Assembly (NCBI GenBank): GCA_963853835.1
Contig: OY970830.1
Span: 33,193,966 to 33,257,965, forward strand
Reading direction: 5' to 3'
Length of the DNA: 64,000 nucleotides
Origin: Calendula officinalis
Taxonomy: Eukaryota; Streptophyta; Magnoliopsida; Asterales; Asteraceae
Every line of letters starts with the position of its first letter. Positions within the stretch are counted from its first letter, which is position 1. The notes below the pieces were generated by a model, which ran no database searches, was not told where the DNA came from, and was given only the letters and a program-made list of their open reading frames with translations. A program made the translations under genes and the position numbers. This document shows, in pieces, positions 55,871 through 64,000 of the stretch.

Positions 55871-56428
55871 TAGGCAACATCTCTAATTTAGGTAGCATTT
55901 AATAAGATTTCAATATTTAAAAACGAAAATATTTAATAAAAAAATAGGCAATCATACAGTTAATATACCACCGTATTAAAAGGAAATTCGACATTTCCTC
56001 ATTAAAAGAATTCAATCAAACAAATTTATTTAAAATAATTATGTAAATCTTTTATTTAAATTTAAAAGTTGCGTAAAATCAGAATGTGTGTTCTTTTTCT
56101 AATTTTTTTTCCATATTTATCACATTGACTGATAAGTATTTCAAAATTTTAGGCAACATCTCTAATTTAGGTAGCATTTAATAAGATTTCAATATTTAAA
56201 AACGAAAATATTTAATAAAAAAATAGGCAATCATACAGTTAATATACCACCGTAGTAAAAGGAAATTCGACATTTCCTCATTAAAAGAATTCAATCAAAC
56301 AAATTTATTTAAAATAATTATGTAAATCTTATATTTAAATTTAAAAGTTGCGTAAAATCAGAATGTTTGTTCTTTTTCTAATTTTTTTCCATATTTATCA
56401 CATTGACTGATAAGTATTTCAAAATTTT
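55871..56428. repeat. 279-bp tandem duplication
   Basis: Two head-to-tail copies, 55871-56149 and 56150-56428, starting TAGGCAACATCTCTAATTTAGG and ending CACATTGACTGATAAGTATT and on. They differ at only a few positions, so the duplication is recent. No coding capacity; it lies just downstream of the RPA-like gene. Confidence 0.9.
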
Positions 56429-57057
56429 ATATAAACACAGTCGTCTTGCCAAAGCTTAGCATCAACATTTTGGTGAGAGTGATTTTTTTTTTCTCACTCT
56501 TTTATTTTTACTTTTATATGTTTCTAATTTTTACAGATTTGTCAATTTTGGTCACAGGATTGCAATCCACTTGTAAGTTTTTTTTTCTGATGGAAGTGAT
56601 TTTTCATTTTTTGGATCAATGCTTTTATATATGCAGATTCATTATTCATTAGTGGTGTATGGTTACTGCTGGTGATTACTTTCATTCCTTGTGGAGTTTT
56701 TGTAATCCTCAATAAGTAAGATAATATATTAAATCTTAATGTTAGCTTTGAGAAAAGTTTATATTTGCAAAATGAGAAATGATTTTTCGACCCCTTCAAT
56801 TCGGGTTCTTTTTAATCTCCAATGGATAAACAAGTTAAAACATGTGTAAGAAGGTAAATCGGTCGAAAGTCGTTCAAAGTGTTCAATCATACTGAATTGC
56901 CTTTTTAGTTGAAGAAACTTAAGATCAAGGGGTTCTAGATGGATATTGTTATATGTCGTGAAAATTCACAGGTAGTCAGTTATTTTTATTAAACGTAGTA
57001 TTAAACTTGATATTGGACCTAACAATAGATGAATCGTTAATTCAGGTTGAACCTAAC
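56429..57057. other. Intergenic DNA between the Helitron region and C4
   Basis: T-rich, intron-like sequence with several acceptor-like TTTACAG and TATGCAG words but no recognisable protein. The last five bases (CTAAC, 57053-57057) are the presumptive target duplication of C4. Confidence 0.5.
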
Positions 57058-57676
57058 TGTTGGAGCAAAACACAGATCAACTTGATACTGATGCTGCAGT
57101 TAGTACTAATCATACTTAGTACTGATGGGGCAGAACATGTTATTACTGATGAGTTGCTACTGGTGTATACTATAACTAAAGTTTACTACTGATCAAGGCA
57201 TATTGAAGATACTACTGATCAATAGTAGTTACTACTGACGTTGGTTTTGGACTTACTACTGGTTACCAGAGTTACTACTAATGATGCACATTTACTACTG
57301 GTGAATGATTTTACTACTGGTACGCGTTTTGGAAGCATATCAAGTCCGAGATCTTCGTAGAGATAGTTATAGCATGTAAATCAATGTATATCTTTTATTA
57401 TTCGATGTAAAGCAAGTCCTAGAATAACTAGGGTAATTAGTTTAGCTTCAAGGACTATTATAAATAGTTCCTTACGAATTGTAAACGTACGTGTGTATTG
57501 TTAACTCAATAATATACATTGAAGCTTTTTGTGAAACTGTGTTCTTAATACTTTCGCATATTATTTACAGTTCATTGTTCTTAATTACATTGATATAGTG
57601 TTGATCCGCTGCAACTTCTATATTCAATTAGATCTAAAGTGTTTATTAACTTCTCTATAGTTAATCGATCCTGACA
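57058..57676 (+). repeat. 5' LTR of C4
   Basis: 619 bp from TGTTGGAGC to ATCCTGACA, preceded by CTAAC as presumptive target duplication. U3 holds a cluster of TACTACTG words. A TATAAATA box lies at 57459-57466. The boundary with the primer-binding site is two bases (AG). Confidence 0.87.
57090..57330 (+). promoter_or_regulatory. TACTACTG motif cluster in U3 of C4
   Basis: About ten copies of TTACTACTGGT, TACTACTGAT or close relatives, some in reverse as ATAGTAGTT, lie 130-370 bp upstream of the TATA box. The position fits an enhancer array. The same word recurs in gag, pol and after pol. Confidence 0.7.
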
Positions 57677-57678
57677 AG

Positions 57679-57690
57679 TGGTATCAGAGC
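57679..57690 (+). other. Primer-binding site of C4
   Basis: TGGTATCAGAGC, two bases after the LTR; complementary to initiator methionine tRNA. Confidence 0.93.
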
Positions 57691-57762
57691 TAATTGGTTC
57701 TATATCTACGATTTGTTAAGAACAACAAAAAGTTTTAATCTTTAAAACACACATTATTAATC

Positions 57763-60330
57763 ATGACTGATAATAATGAAAGCACTCAGGCCAACAAAAT
57801 TCCTATACTCACTCCCAACAACTTTGGGATGTGGAAGAATCGTATTAAGCAATACATGCTTATTACAGATTATTCTATGTGGGAAGTTGTCCTTGAAGGA
57901 AACAAAACTGGTCCTGGTCAAGCAAGCAGCTCTGCAACTGAGGCAGACAAACTTAAGTGTGAGAAGGAAAAGAAGGACAAGGGAATCGAACTCAAAGCTT
58001 TAAGCACTCTCCTACTGGCCATTCCTAACGATTATCAACATCTCTTTGTTGAGTATGATGATGCAAAGGTGCTATGGGAAGCACTGGAGAAGAGATTCGT
58101 TGGGACAAAGAGCACCAAGAGGAACATGAAGTCTGTTCTCAAACAAGACTTTGAAAACTTCAAAGGAAAACCCAATGAAACACTCACTCAAGTGTTTGAC
58201 AGATTCAACAAGCTAATCGGTGAACTTAACCAGGTTGGGGTTAAGATGGATCAAGAAGATGTCAACATGAAGTTCCTAAGATCTCTTAGTGAAGAATGGG
58301 CCATGTATACAGTGGTATATAGACAAAGAGATGCTCTAGAAGAAAAAGAGTTGGATGAACTCTACAATGATCTCAGAGTATTTGAAACTGAGGTAAACCA
58401 AAAGAACCCTTCTATTTCTTCTAATAATCCTGCATTTGTCTCTAGTACAGGTCAAGGTCAGGAAACCTTCATAGGAAAGGCTGCAGATTCTGAGGATGCT
58501 GCAAGAGAATCCTTCTTCACTAGTCATGTGCATACTGCCTTGATTAGTGATGACTTGGAACAATTGAACCCAGATGATCTTGAGGAGATGGATCTTAAAT
58601 GGCAGATGGCTATGCTGAGCCTAAGGACAAAAAGATTCTTAAAGAGAACTGGTAGGACAAGCCTCAACTTCAACAAAGGTGACAAAGCTGTATTTGACAA
58701 AACTAAAGTCAAATGTTACAACTGTAACAACCTTGGTCACTTTGCAAAAGAATGTCCTCAGCCAGACAAAAGATCAAAATCAACTGCCCTTGTATCACAA
58801 CAAGGACAAGGCTATGACTGGAGCTTCCAAGCAGAAGAGCATGCTCAAAATCAAGCTCTCATGGCCTTTACTGACACCAAAACTGAGGTAAAACCTAAAC
58901 CTTGTACTTCTGAATGTGCTAAAATTATTAAAAACTTAGAAAAAGAAAACACTAAATTAAATGAAGATTTAGCAAAAGCAGTGAGAAGAAATCATGAATT
59001 TGATGGTGTGATTACTGATCAAGAACATCAAATAAAGGTGTACCAGATGATTGATCAAAGGATAAAGGAAGAATTGCTTCAGGCTGTGGATGAGAAAGAA
59101 TTTTATGAAATAAAAAATAAAGAACTAACAAGTAAATTAGAAGAATGTCAGCTTGAAATTGAACAAAATAAATTAACAATTAAAAAGTTTGAAAGAAGCA
59201 CTAAAATTCTTGATGAATTAACTAATAATCAAACTACAGAAAAAGTTGTTCATGGGGTGGGATATCATGCTGTACCACCTCCATATAAAATCATTCCACC
59301 ACTTAAAAACAGTTCAGAAAGAATCATTAATGAATTAAAAACTGAAAATCAAACTGAATCACATAATGAAACATCTGAATCAAATGATTCTTCTGATGAT
59401 GATCAATCAATTGAATTTACAATCTCTCAAACTGAATCACCAAAATCAATTGATACAAGTTTTCACACAGCTCAAAGTCCAAATGATTCTCCCAAATATG
59501 ATGCAGAAAATGTACCAAAAATTTTAACAAGGGGAAATGAAAGAAATAAAAAACAACTCTTAGACCAAAGAATACCTGAAGGTGCTAAAAATAAGAAATT
59601 AAGATGTGTTATATGCAACAAAATGAATCATTTAGCAAAGGATTGTCACTTCAATCCAATAAACTGCAAAGAGTTAAAGGAATTTAAAATTTTTAAAGAA
59701 AATGCAAAAACTCAAAAGTTAAAAGATACTACTGGTCCTTCAGTAGTAAATAAAATTAAAACTCCAATTGCTGAAACTCCAAGATTTGGAAGAAGTGCAC
59801 CAAGATTTGTGCAAAACAGAAGAGTTGGAAGCCCAAAGAATAGCAATTACTTCAAGAACAATGGAAAATTCAATCAAAATAAACAATATTTTAAATTTTC
59901 CAACACCAGTAAAAACTTTAACAACTTTACTACTGGTGTTAACCCTAATTATAATGCTGTATGGTACCAGTACAAGAATACTACTGGTAAAAACCCAAAT
60001 TACAAAAATACTACTGCTCCCAAAACAACTTTCAAAAATACTACTGGTGTCAACCCTAAAAACACTACTGGTCAATCTAAAAATGGTAAGTACCAAAATA
60101 CTACTGGTCCATCAGTAGTAAAACACTCAAAAGCTAAAAATCATGGGTATAAACCAAGATCAGTAGGAAATTATCACACCAGTAATACTTTCAAAAGGGC
60201 AGTAGTAACACAAAACACCAGTACTAAACAAGTATGGGTACCAAAAAGGTTTAAAGTTAAATCCCCCAAAGCTTATTTCTCAAAGGATGAACCCAAGACA
60301 TATAAAGCTTGGGTTCCCAAACTTAACTAA
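57763..60330 (+). CDS. C4 Gag, with two CCHC knuckles and NTTG repeats
   Basis: 855 codons from MTDNNESTQANKIPIL, about 70 bases after the primer-binding site. Residues about 15-215 form the Copia Gag core (NNFGMWKNRIKQYM, LWEALEKRFVG, FNKLIGELNQVG). C318-x2-C321-x4-H326-x4-C331 is a first zinc knuckle, followed by a coiled coil (about 385-480). C615-x2-C-x4-H-x4-C is a second knuckle, unusual for Copia Gag. Residues about 655-785 contain NTTG repeats encoded mostly by AATACTACTGGT. The end is basic (QVWVPKRFKVKSPK, KAWVPKLN) with TAA at 60328-60330. Pol lies in the -1 frame. The product should form the virus-like particle in the cytoplasm. Confidence 0.93.
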   Translation: MTDNNESTQANKIPILTPNNFGMWKNRIKQYMLITDYSMWEVVLEGNKTGPGQASSSATEADKLKCEKEKKDKGIELKALSTLLLAIPNDYQHLFVEYDDAKVLWEALEKRFVGTKSTKRNMKSVLKQDFENFKGKPNETLTQVFDRFNKLIGELNQVGVKMDQEDVNMKFLRSLSEEWAMYTVVYRQRDALEEKELDELYNDLRVFETEVNQKNPSISSNNPAFVSSTGQGQETFIGKAADSEDAARESFFTSHVHTALISDDLEQLNPDDLEEMDLKWQMAMLSLRTKRFLKRTGRTSLNFNKGDKAVFDKTKVKCYNCNNLGHFAKECPQPDKRSKSTALVSQQGQGYDWSFQAEEHAQNQALMAFTDTKTEVKPKPCTSECAKIIKNLEKENTKLNEDLAKAVRRNHEFDGVITDQEHQIKVYQMIDQRIKEELLQAVDEKEFYEIKNKELTSKLEECQLEIEQNKLTIKKFERSTKILDELTNNQTTEKVVHGVGYHAVPPPYKIIPPLKNSSERIINELKTENQTESHNETSESNDSSDDDQSIEFTISQTESPKSIDTSFHTAQSPNDSPKYDAENVPKILTRGNERNKKQLLDQRIPEGAKNKKLRCVICNKMNHLAKDCHFNPINCKELKEFKIFKENAKTQKLKDTTGPSVVNKIKTPIAETPRFGRSAPRFVQNRRVGSPKNSNYFKNNGKFNQNKQYFKFSNTSKNFNNFTTGVNPNYNAVWYQYKNTTGKNPNYKNTTAPKTTFKNTTGVNPKNTTGQSKNGKYQNTTGPSVVKHSKAKNHGYKPRSVGNYHTSNTFKRAVVTQNTSTKQVWVPKRFKVKSPKAYFSKDEPKTYKAWVPKLN

Positions 60331-63300
60331 TCCTTTACTCACTCGTGCAGAGCATTCAGATCCCAGAAGAAGGAAGAACATGGCATATTGATAGTGGATG
60401 CTCAAGGCACATGACTGGAAATCTGCAAATTCTTAAAGATTTCAAGTCATTTGATGGAGGATATGTGGCATTTGGTGAGAATCCCCAAGGAGGTAAGATC
60501 ACAGGTAAAGGTACTGTTACTAATGGCAAAATTACCTTTGATGATGTATTTTATGTAGCTGAACTGAAATACAATCTTGTCAGTGTGTCTCAAGTTTGTG
60601 ATAAAAAGAACAAAATTCTTTTCACAGACATTGAGTGCATCATTCTTTCTCCTGACTTTATTTTAGATGAAAAATATGTTGTTTTAAGAACTCCAAGGAG
60701 AAACAATGTGTATTGCCTGGATATAGGGGGAGAACTCATTTCTTCAAATGAGGTCAACTGCTTTATATCCAAGGCAAACACCACTGAATCAGAACTATGG
60801 CATAGAAGGATGTGTCACACTAATTTTAAAAACATGAACAATTTAGTAAAAAGAAATCTGGTCATTGAACTACCTCAAAAACAATTCATGTGTGATCATC
60901 ACTGTGTTGCATGCCTAAAAGGTAAACAACACAAGACTTCTCATAAGTCCAAAACTGTGAATTCTATTTCTGTTCCTTTACAGCTCTTACATATGGACCT
61001 TTTTGGACCTACAAATGTAATGAGTATTGGAAAGAAACAATATTGTCTTGTTATTACTGATGACTTTTCCAGATATACATGGGTTTTCTTTCTCAGGACA
61101 AAGGATGAAACAAGTGAACTCATAAAGAACTTAATTGTCAAACTGGAGAACACATCTGATCAAAAAGTTAAAGCCATAAGATGTGATAATGGCACAGAAT
61201 TTAAAAATGCTAACTTAATTAACTTTTGTGATTTTAAAGGTATTGACAGGCAATACAGCTCACCTAGAACTCCACAACAAAATGGTGTAGCTGAAAGAAG
61301 AAATAGAACCATCATAGAAGCAGCAAGATCAATGCTAGCAGACTCAAAATTACCAATTACTTTTTGGGCTGAAGCTGTTAATACTGCCTGTTATGTTCAG
61401 AACAGAGTATTAATAGTAAAGCCACATTTTAAAACACCTTATGAACTCTTTAATAAAAGAAAACCTTCTATAAGTTTTTTAAAATCATTTGGTTTTCCTT
61501 GTACTATTTTGATTACAAGAGAACAAATTGGTAAGTTTGACTGCAAAGCTGATGATGGAATCTTTGTAGGATACTCTACTCAAAGCAAATCATACAGAGT
61601 ATTCAACAAGAGACTAAGGATAATTGAAGAAAGCATTAATGTATCCTTTAATGAAAATGTTTCTAATGAACAAGGAAATGGTCCAGATTGGCTATTTAAT
61701 ATAGATAATCTAACCAAATCCTTTAATTCTAACATGGACTTCAATGCAGGAAATTTAAATTGTCACACTCAAAAGGAAGCAACATCATCTGTTAATACTG
61801 GTCAAGAGGAAATGAGATACATTGTAGTTAATACTGCTCCAATAGTTAATACTGATGTCAGTAATAACTCCAGTTCTGGAACCAGTAGTAACTCTGAGAA
61901 TGAGGACAGTAGTAATTCAAATACTACTGATACCAGTAATAGTACTCAAAATACTACTGGTCCCAACAATAACCTAGATTCTCAAGATACTACGGATACC
62001 AGTAACAACTACAATACTTCTGATCTCAATGAAGACAATAGCTGTAGCAACTCTGACCAAGATGATGATGAACCAAACATCAATGACAATGAAGGATCTC
62101 TAGAAGAACAACAACCTGAGACAAATGAGTCCAATCTTGAAAATCAACTAGTAGTTGATAAAACTACAACCACAAGGACTCAGAAAAACCATCCATTAGA
62201 CCTTGTTCTAAGTGATGTTAACTCACCACTACAAACAAGAAGCAAATTGAACAAAAGCTTAACTGCAAATATGTGTAATATAAGTTTAATTGCTAATGAA
62301 TGTATGTTTGAATGCTTTCTGTCTCAGGATGAACCAAAGAAGATCCAACAAGCAATGAAGGACTCAAACTGGATTGAGGCAATGCAAGAAGAACTCCTTC
62401 AATTCAAGTTACAAGGTGTTTGGACACTTGTACCTCTACCCAAAGGAAAAAGATCCATTGGAACAAGATGGATCTTCAGAAACAAGAAAGATGAAAGAGG
62501 TATAGTGATCAAGAACAAAGCCAGACTTGTAGCCCAAGGATACACTCAAGAAGAAGGAATAGACTATGATGAAGTATATGCTCCTGTTGCTAGAATTGAA
62601 GCCATAAGAATATTTCTAGCATATGCTTCATCCAAGAAATTTAAAGTCTATCAAATGGATGTTAAGAGTGCATTCTTATATGGGAAGATTGAAGAAGAGG
62701 TCTATGTATGCCAACCTCCAGGTTTTGAAGATCCAAAACATGGTGACTATGTGTTCAAACTAGATAAAGCTCTATATGGCCTACATCAGGCACCAAGAGC
62801 ATGGTATGACACATTATCATCATACCTATTGAAGAACAACTTTAAAAGAGGAGCCATTGATAAAACTTTGTTCACAAAGAAAGTCAAAGATGATATACTA
62901 CTGGTACAAATTTATGTAGATGATATCATCTTTGGCTCAACCAATGATTTATTATGCAAAGAATTTGAAGAACTGATGCAGATTAAATTCAAGATGAGCT
63001 CTATGGGTCCAATGAACTTCTTCCTTGGACTCCAAGTCAATCAAAGATCTGATGGTATTTTGATAAATCAATCAAAATATGTCAAAGACATCTTGGAAAA
63101 GTTTGATCTGAAAGACAGTAAAAGTGCAAGTACACCAATGGAAACACACAAACACCTACATCCTGATATTGAGGGGGAGGATGTAGATGAACACTTATAT
63201 ATATCAATGATAGGTTCTTTGATGTACTTAACTGCATCAAGACCTGGCATTATGTATAGTGTTTGTGTGTGTGCAAGATATCAAGCAAGACCCAAAGAAC

Positions 63301-63857
63301 TACACTTGCAGGCTATTAAAAGAATATTCAGATACTTGAAAGGCAAACCATCACTAGGTCTATGGTATCCACATGATTCACCCTTTGAACTCATAGCCTA
63401 CACAGATAGTGACTATGGAGGTGAATGTCAAGATAGAAAGTCCACTACTGGTGGATGTCAATTCTTTGGATCAAGACTGGTGTCATGGCAATGTAAGAAG
63501 CAAACAAATGTATCAACATCAACTGCTGAAGCAGAATATGTAGCCGCATCTGCTTGTTGTGCTCAAGTACTATGGATTCAAAACCAGCTTCTAGACTTTG
63601 GTATCTCTATCCTTAAAACTCCTATTTTTATTGATAATCAAAGTGCTATTAGTATTGTGAACAATCCAGTAAAACACTCAAAAACTAAACACATTGAAAT
63701 AAGATTTCACTTTATAAGAGATTGTAATGAAAAGAAATTAATCAAAGTAGTTAAAATCCATACTGATGATCAATTAGCAGATCTTTTTACAAAAGCATTT
63801 GATGTAGGAAGATTCAACTTCTCGGTTAGCAGTATTGGAATGATTTTGATAAATTAA
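60327..63857 (+). CDS. C4 Pol: protease, integrase, RT, RNase H
   Basis: One open frame from just after a TAA at 60324-60326 to TAA at 63855-63857; 1170 codons from the GTG at 60345. Protease DSGCSRHMTGN lies at about residues 17-27. Integrase: WHRRMCHTNFKNM with CDHHCVACLKG (zinc site), HMDLFGP, RCDNGTEF and NGVAERRNRT (D, D, E). A linker of about residues 480-600 is rich in NTT/SNT words. RT: NKARLVAQGYTQEEG, QIYVDDIIFGSTN. RNase H: DSDYGGECQDRKSTTGG, STAEAEYVAASACC, HSKTKHIEIRFHFIRD. The usual SRPDIM is SRPGIM here. Pol overlaps gag by a few bases in the -1 frame with no classical slippery heptamer; a GTGCAG acceptor at 60345-60350 allows splicing instead. Confidence 0.94.
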   Translation, partial: LILYSLVQSIQIPEEGRTWHIDSGCSRHMTGNLQILKDFKSFDGGYVAFGENPQGGKITGKGTVTNGKITFDDVFYVAELKYNLVSVSQVCDKKNKILFTDIECIILSPDFILDEKYVVLRTPRRNNVYCLDIGGELISSNEVNCFISKANTTESELWHRRMCHTNFKNMNNLVKRNLVIELPQKQFMCDHHCVACLKGKQHKTSHKSKTVNSISVPLQLLHMDLFGPTNVMSIGKKQYCLVITDDFSRYTWVFFLRTKDETSELIKNLIVKLENTSDQKVKAIRCDNGTEFKNANLINFCDFKGIDRQYSSPRTPQQNGVAERRNRTIIEAARSMLADSKLPITFWAEAVNTACYVQNRVLIVKPHFKTPYELFNKRKPSISFLKSFGFPCTILITREQIGKFDCKADDGIFVGYSTQSKSYRVFNKRLRIIEESINVSFNENVSNEQGNGPDWLFNIDNLTKSFNSNMDFNAGNLNCHTQKEATSSVNTGQEEMRYIVVNTAPIVNTDVSNNSSSGTSSNSENEDSSNSNTTDTSNSTQNTTGPNNNLDSQDTTDTSNNYNTSDLNEDNSCSNSDQDDDEPNINDNEGSLEEQQPETNESNLENQLVVDKTTTTRTQKNHPLDLVLSDVNSPLQTRSKLNKSLTANMCNISLIANECMFECFLSQDEPKKIQQAMKDSNWIEAMQEELLQFKLQGVWTLVPLPKGKRSIGTRWIFRNKKDERGIVIKNKARLVAQGYTQEEGIDYDEVYAPVARIEAIRIFLAYASSKKFKVYQMDVKSAFLYGKIEEEVYVCQPPGFEDPKHGDYVFKLDKALYGLHQAPRAWYDTLSSYLLKNNFKRGAIDKTLFTKKVKDDILLVQIYVDDIIFGSTNDLLCKEFEELMQIKFKMSSMGPMNFFLGLQVNQRSDGILINQSKYVKDILEKFDLKDSKSASTPMETHKHLHPDIEGEDVDEHLYISMIGSLMYLTASRPGIMYSVCVCARYQARPKELHLQAIKRIFRYLKGKPSLGLWYPHDSPFELIAYTDSDYGGECQDRKSTTGGCQFFGSRLVSWQCKKQTNVSTSTAEAEYVAASACCAQVLWIQNQLLDFGISILKTPIFIDNQSAISIVNNPVKHSKTKHIEIRFHFIRDCNEKKLIKVVKIHTDDQLADLFTKAFDVGRFNFSVSSIGMILIN

Positions 63858-64000
63858 AATCTCACTTAAAATCATGTGTAAAGTTAATTGTTGTAAAATA
63901 TTATTTATTTACTTAAGTGTTTTATTACTGGCATATCTGTATTACTGGTGTGTAGGCATGTGCACAAAATACTACTGATAGTTAAATACTACTGGTGTGT
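63858..64000 (+). other. Start of the C4 3' region
   Basis: Non-coding, with TATTACTGG, AATACTACTGATAG and AATACTACTGGTGTGT, the same word as in U3 and gag. The window ends here, before polypurine tract and 3' LTR. Confidence 0.75.

Larger units (their letters stand above)
57058..64000 (+). mobile_element. Copia element C4 (Sirevirus-like), 3' end outside window
   Basis: A 5' LTR at 57058-57676, a tRNA-iMet primer-binding site, an intact gag ORF and an intact pol ORF on the plus strand. The window ends in the 3' region, before the second LTR. All catalytic motifs are present and there are no internal stops, so it may be autonomous. Its protein sequences and LTR are distinct from C1-C3; none of the CGTAAACGATCTC stem-loops is visible in the part after pol. 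Confidence 0.95.

Overview
The window is plant nuclear DNA, most likely from a eudicot. It is AT-rich, carries a plant-specific DUF3511 gene with a TATA box, and is otherwise almost entirely plant transposable elements: Sirevirus-like Copia, chromodomain Gypsy, Helitrons, a tRNA-derived SINE, MITE remnants and LINE debris. The pol sequences and LTR styles remind me of Asteraceae elements, but I could not test that.

Layout. 1-8763: 3' part of a plus-strand Copia element (C1). Its RNase H region is split by a 3.2 kb minus-strand Helitron (2571-5777) that carries a tandem duplication and two copies of a 230 bp solo LTR. 8764-12236: flanking DNA with an intact DUF3511 gene (10402-10644, minus) and a SINE (11775-12011). 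12237-19570: a complete non-autonomous minus-strand Copia derivative (C2) with near-identical LTRs, a perfect 5-bp target duplication and one 799-codon coiled-coil ORF in place of gag-pol. 19576-21089: decayed exon-like sequence. 21090-27359: a degraded minus-strand Gypsy element (B) holding a 2.9 kb solo LTR. 27360-29410: a SEC31-like exon, a first-exon candidate, a tRNA-like SINE head, a Stowaway-type MITE and a LINE fragment. 29411-50905: a nest in which an LTR fragment (C) is split by a decayed minus-strand Copia element (C3, 29490-50717), itself split by a very young Tekay-like Gypsy (G, 39382-49777). 50906-57057: AT-rich DNA with a hAT-type MITE, a Helitron 5' end, a five-exon RPA/DUF223-like gene and a 279 bp tandem duplication. 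57058-64000: 5' LTR, gag and pol of a plus-strand Copia element (C4) that runs off the window.

Working logic. C1, C2 and C3 share an unusual architecture. After pol (or, in C2, after the retained gag-end ORF) come several G-rich polypurine tracts, then up to six stem-loops whose stems vary in sequence but stay paired, then a CATGAGGA inverted repeat touching another polypurine tract, then the 3' LTR. In C2 and C3 the leader between primer-binding site and gag holds a palindromic TTCGGCCCGAA minisatellite. C2 keeps all these cis signals and has moved recently although it encodes no polymerase, so it was probably mobilised by a relative. The Gypsy element G is interrupted by two phase-compatible GT-AG intron candidates, one before the protease and one in the integrase C-terminal region. 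C4 repeats the motif TACTACTGGT in its LTR, gag, pol linker and 3' region.

The strongest candidates for undescribed biology are the covarying 3' stem-loop array, the coiled-coil-only Copia derivative, the introns in the young Gypsy pol, and the TACTACTGGT motif spanning coding and non-coding parts of C4. All coordinates, alignments and difference counts were made by eye.
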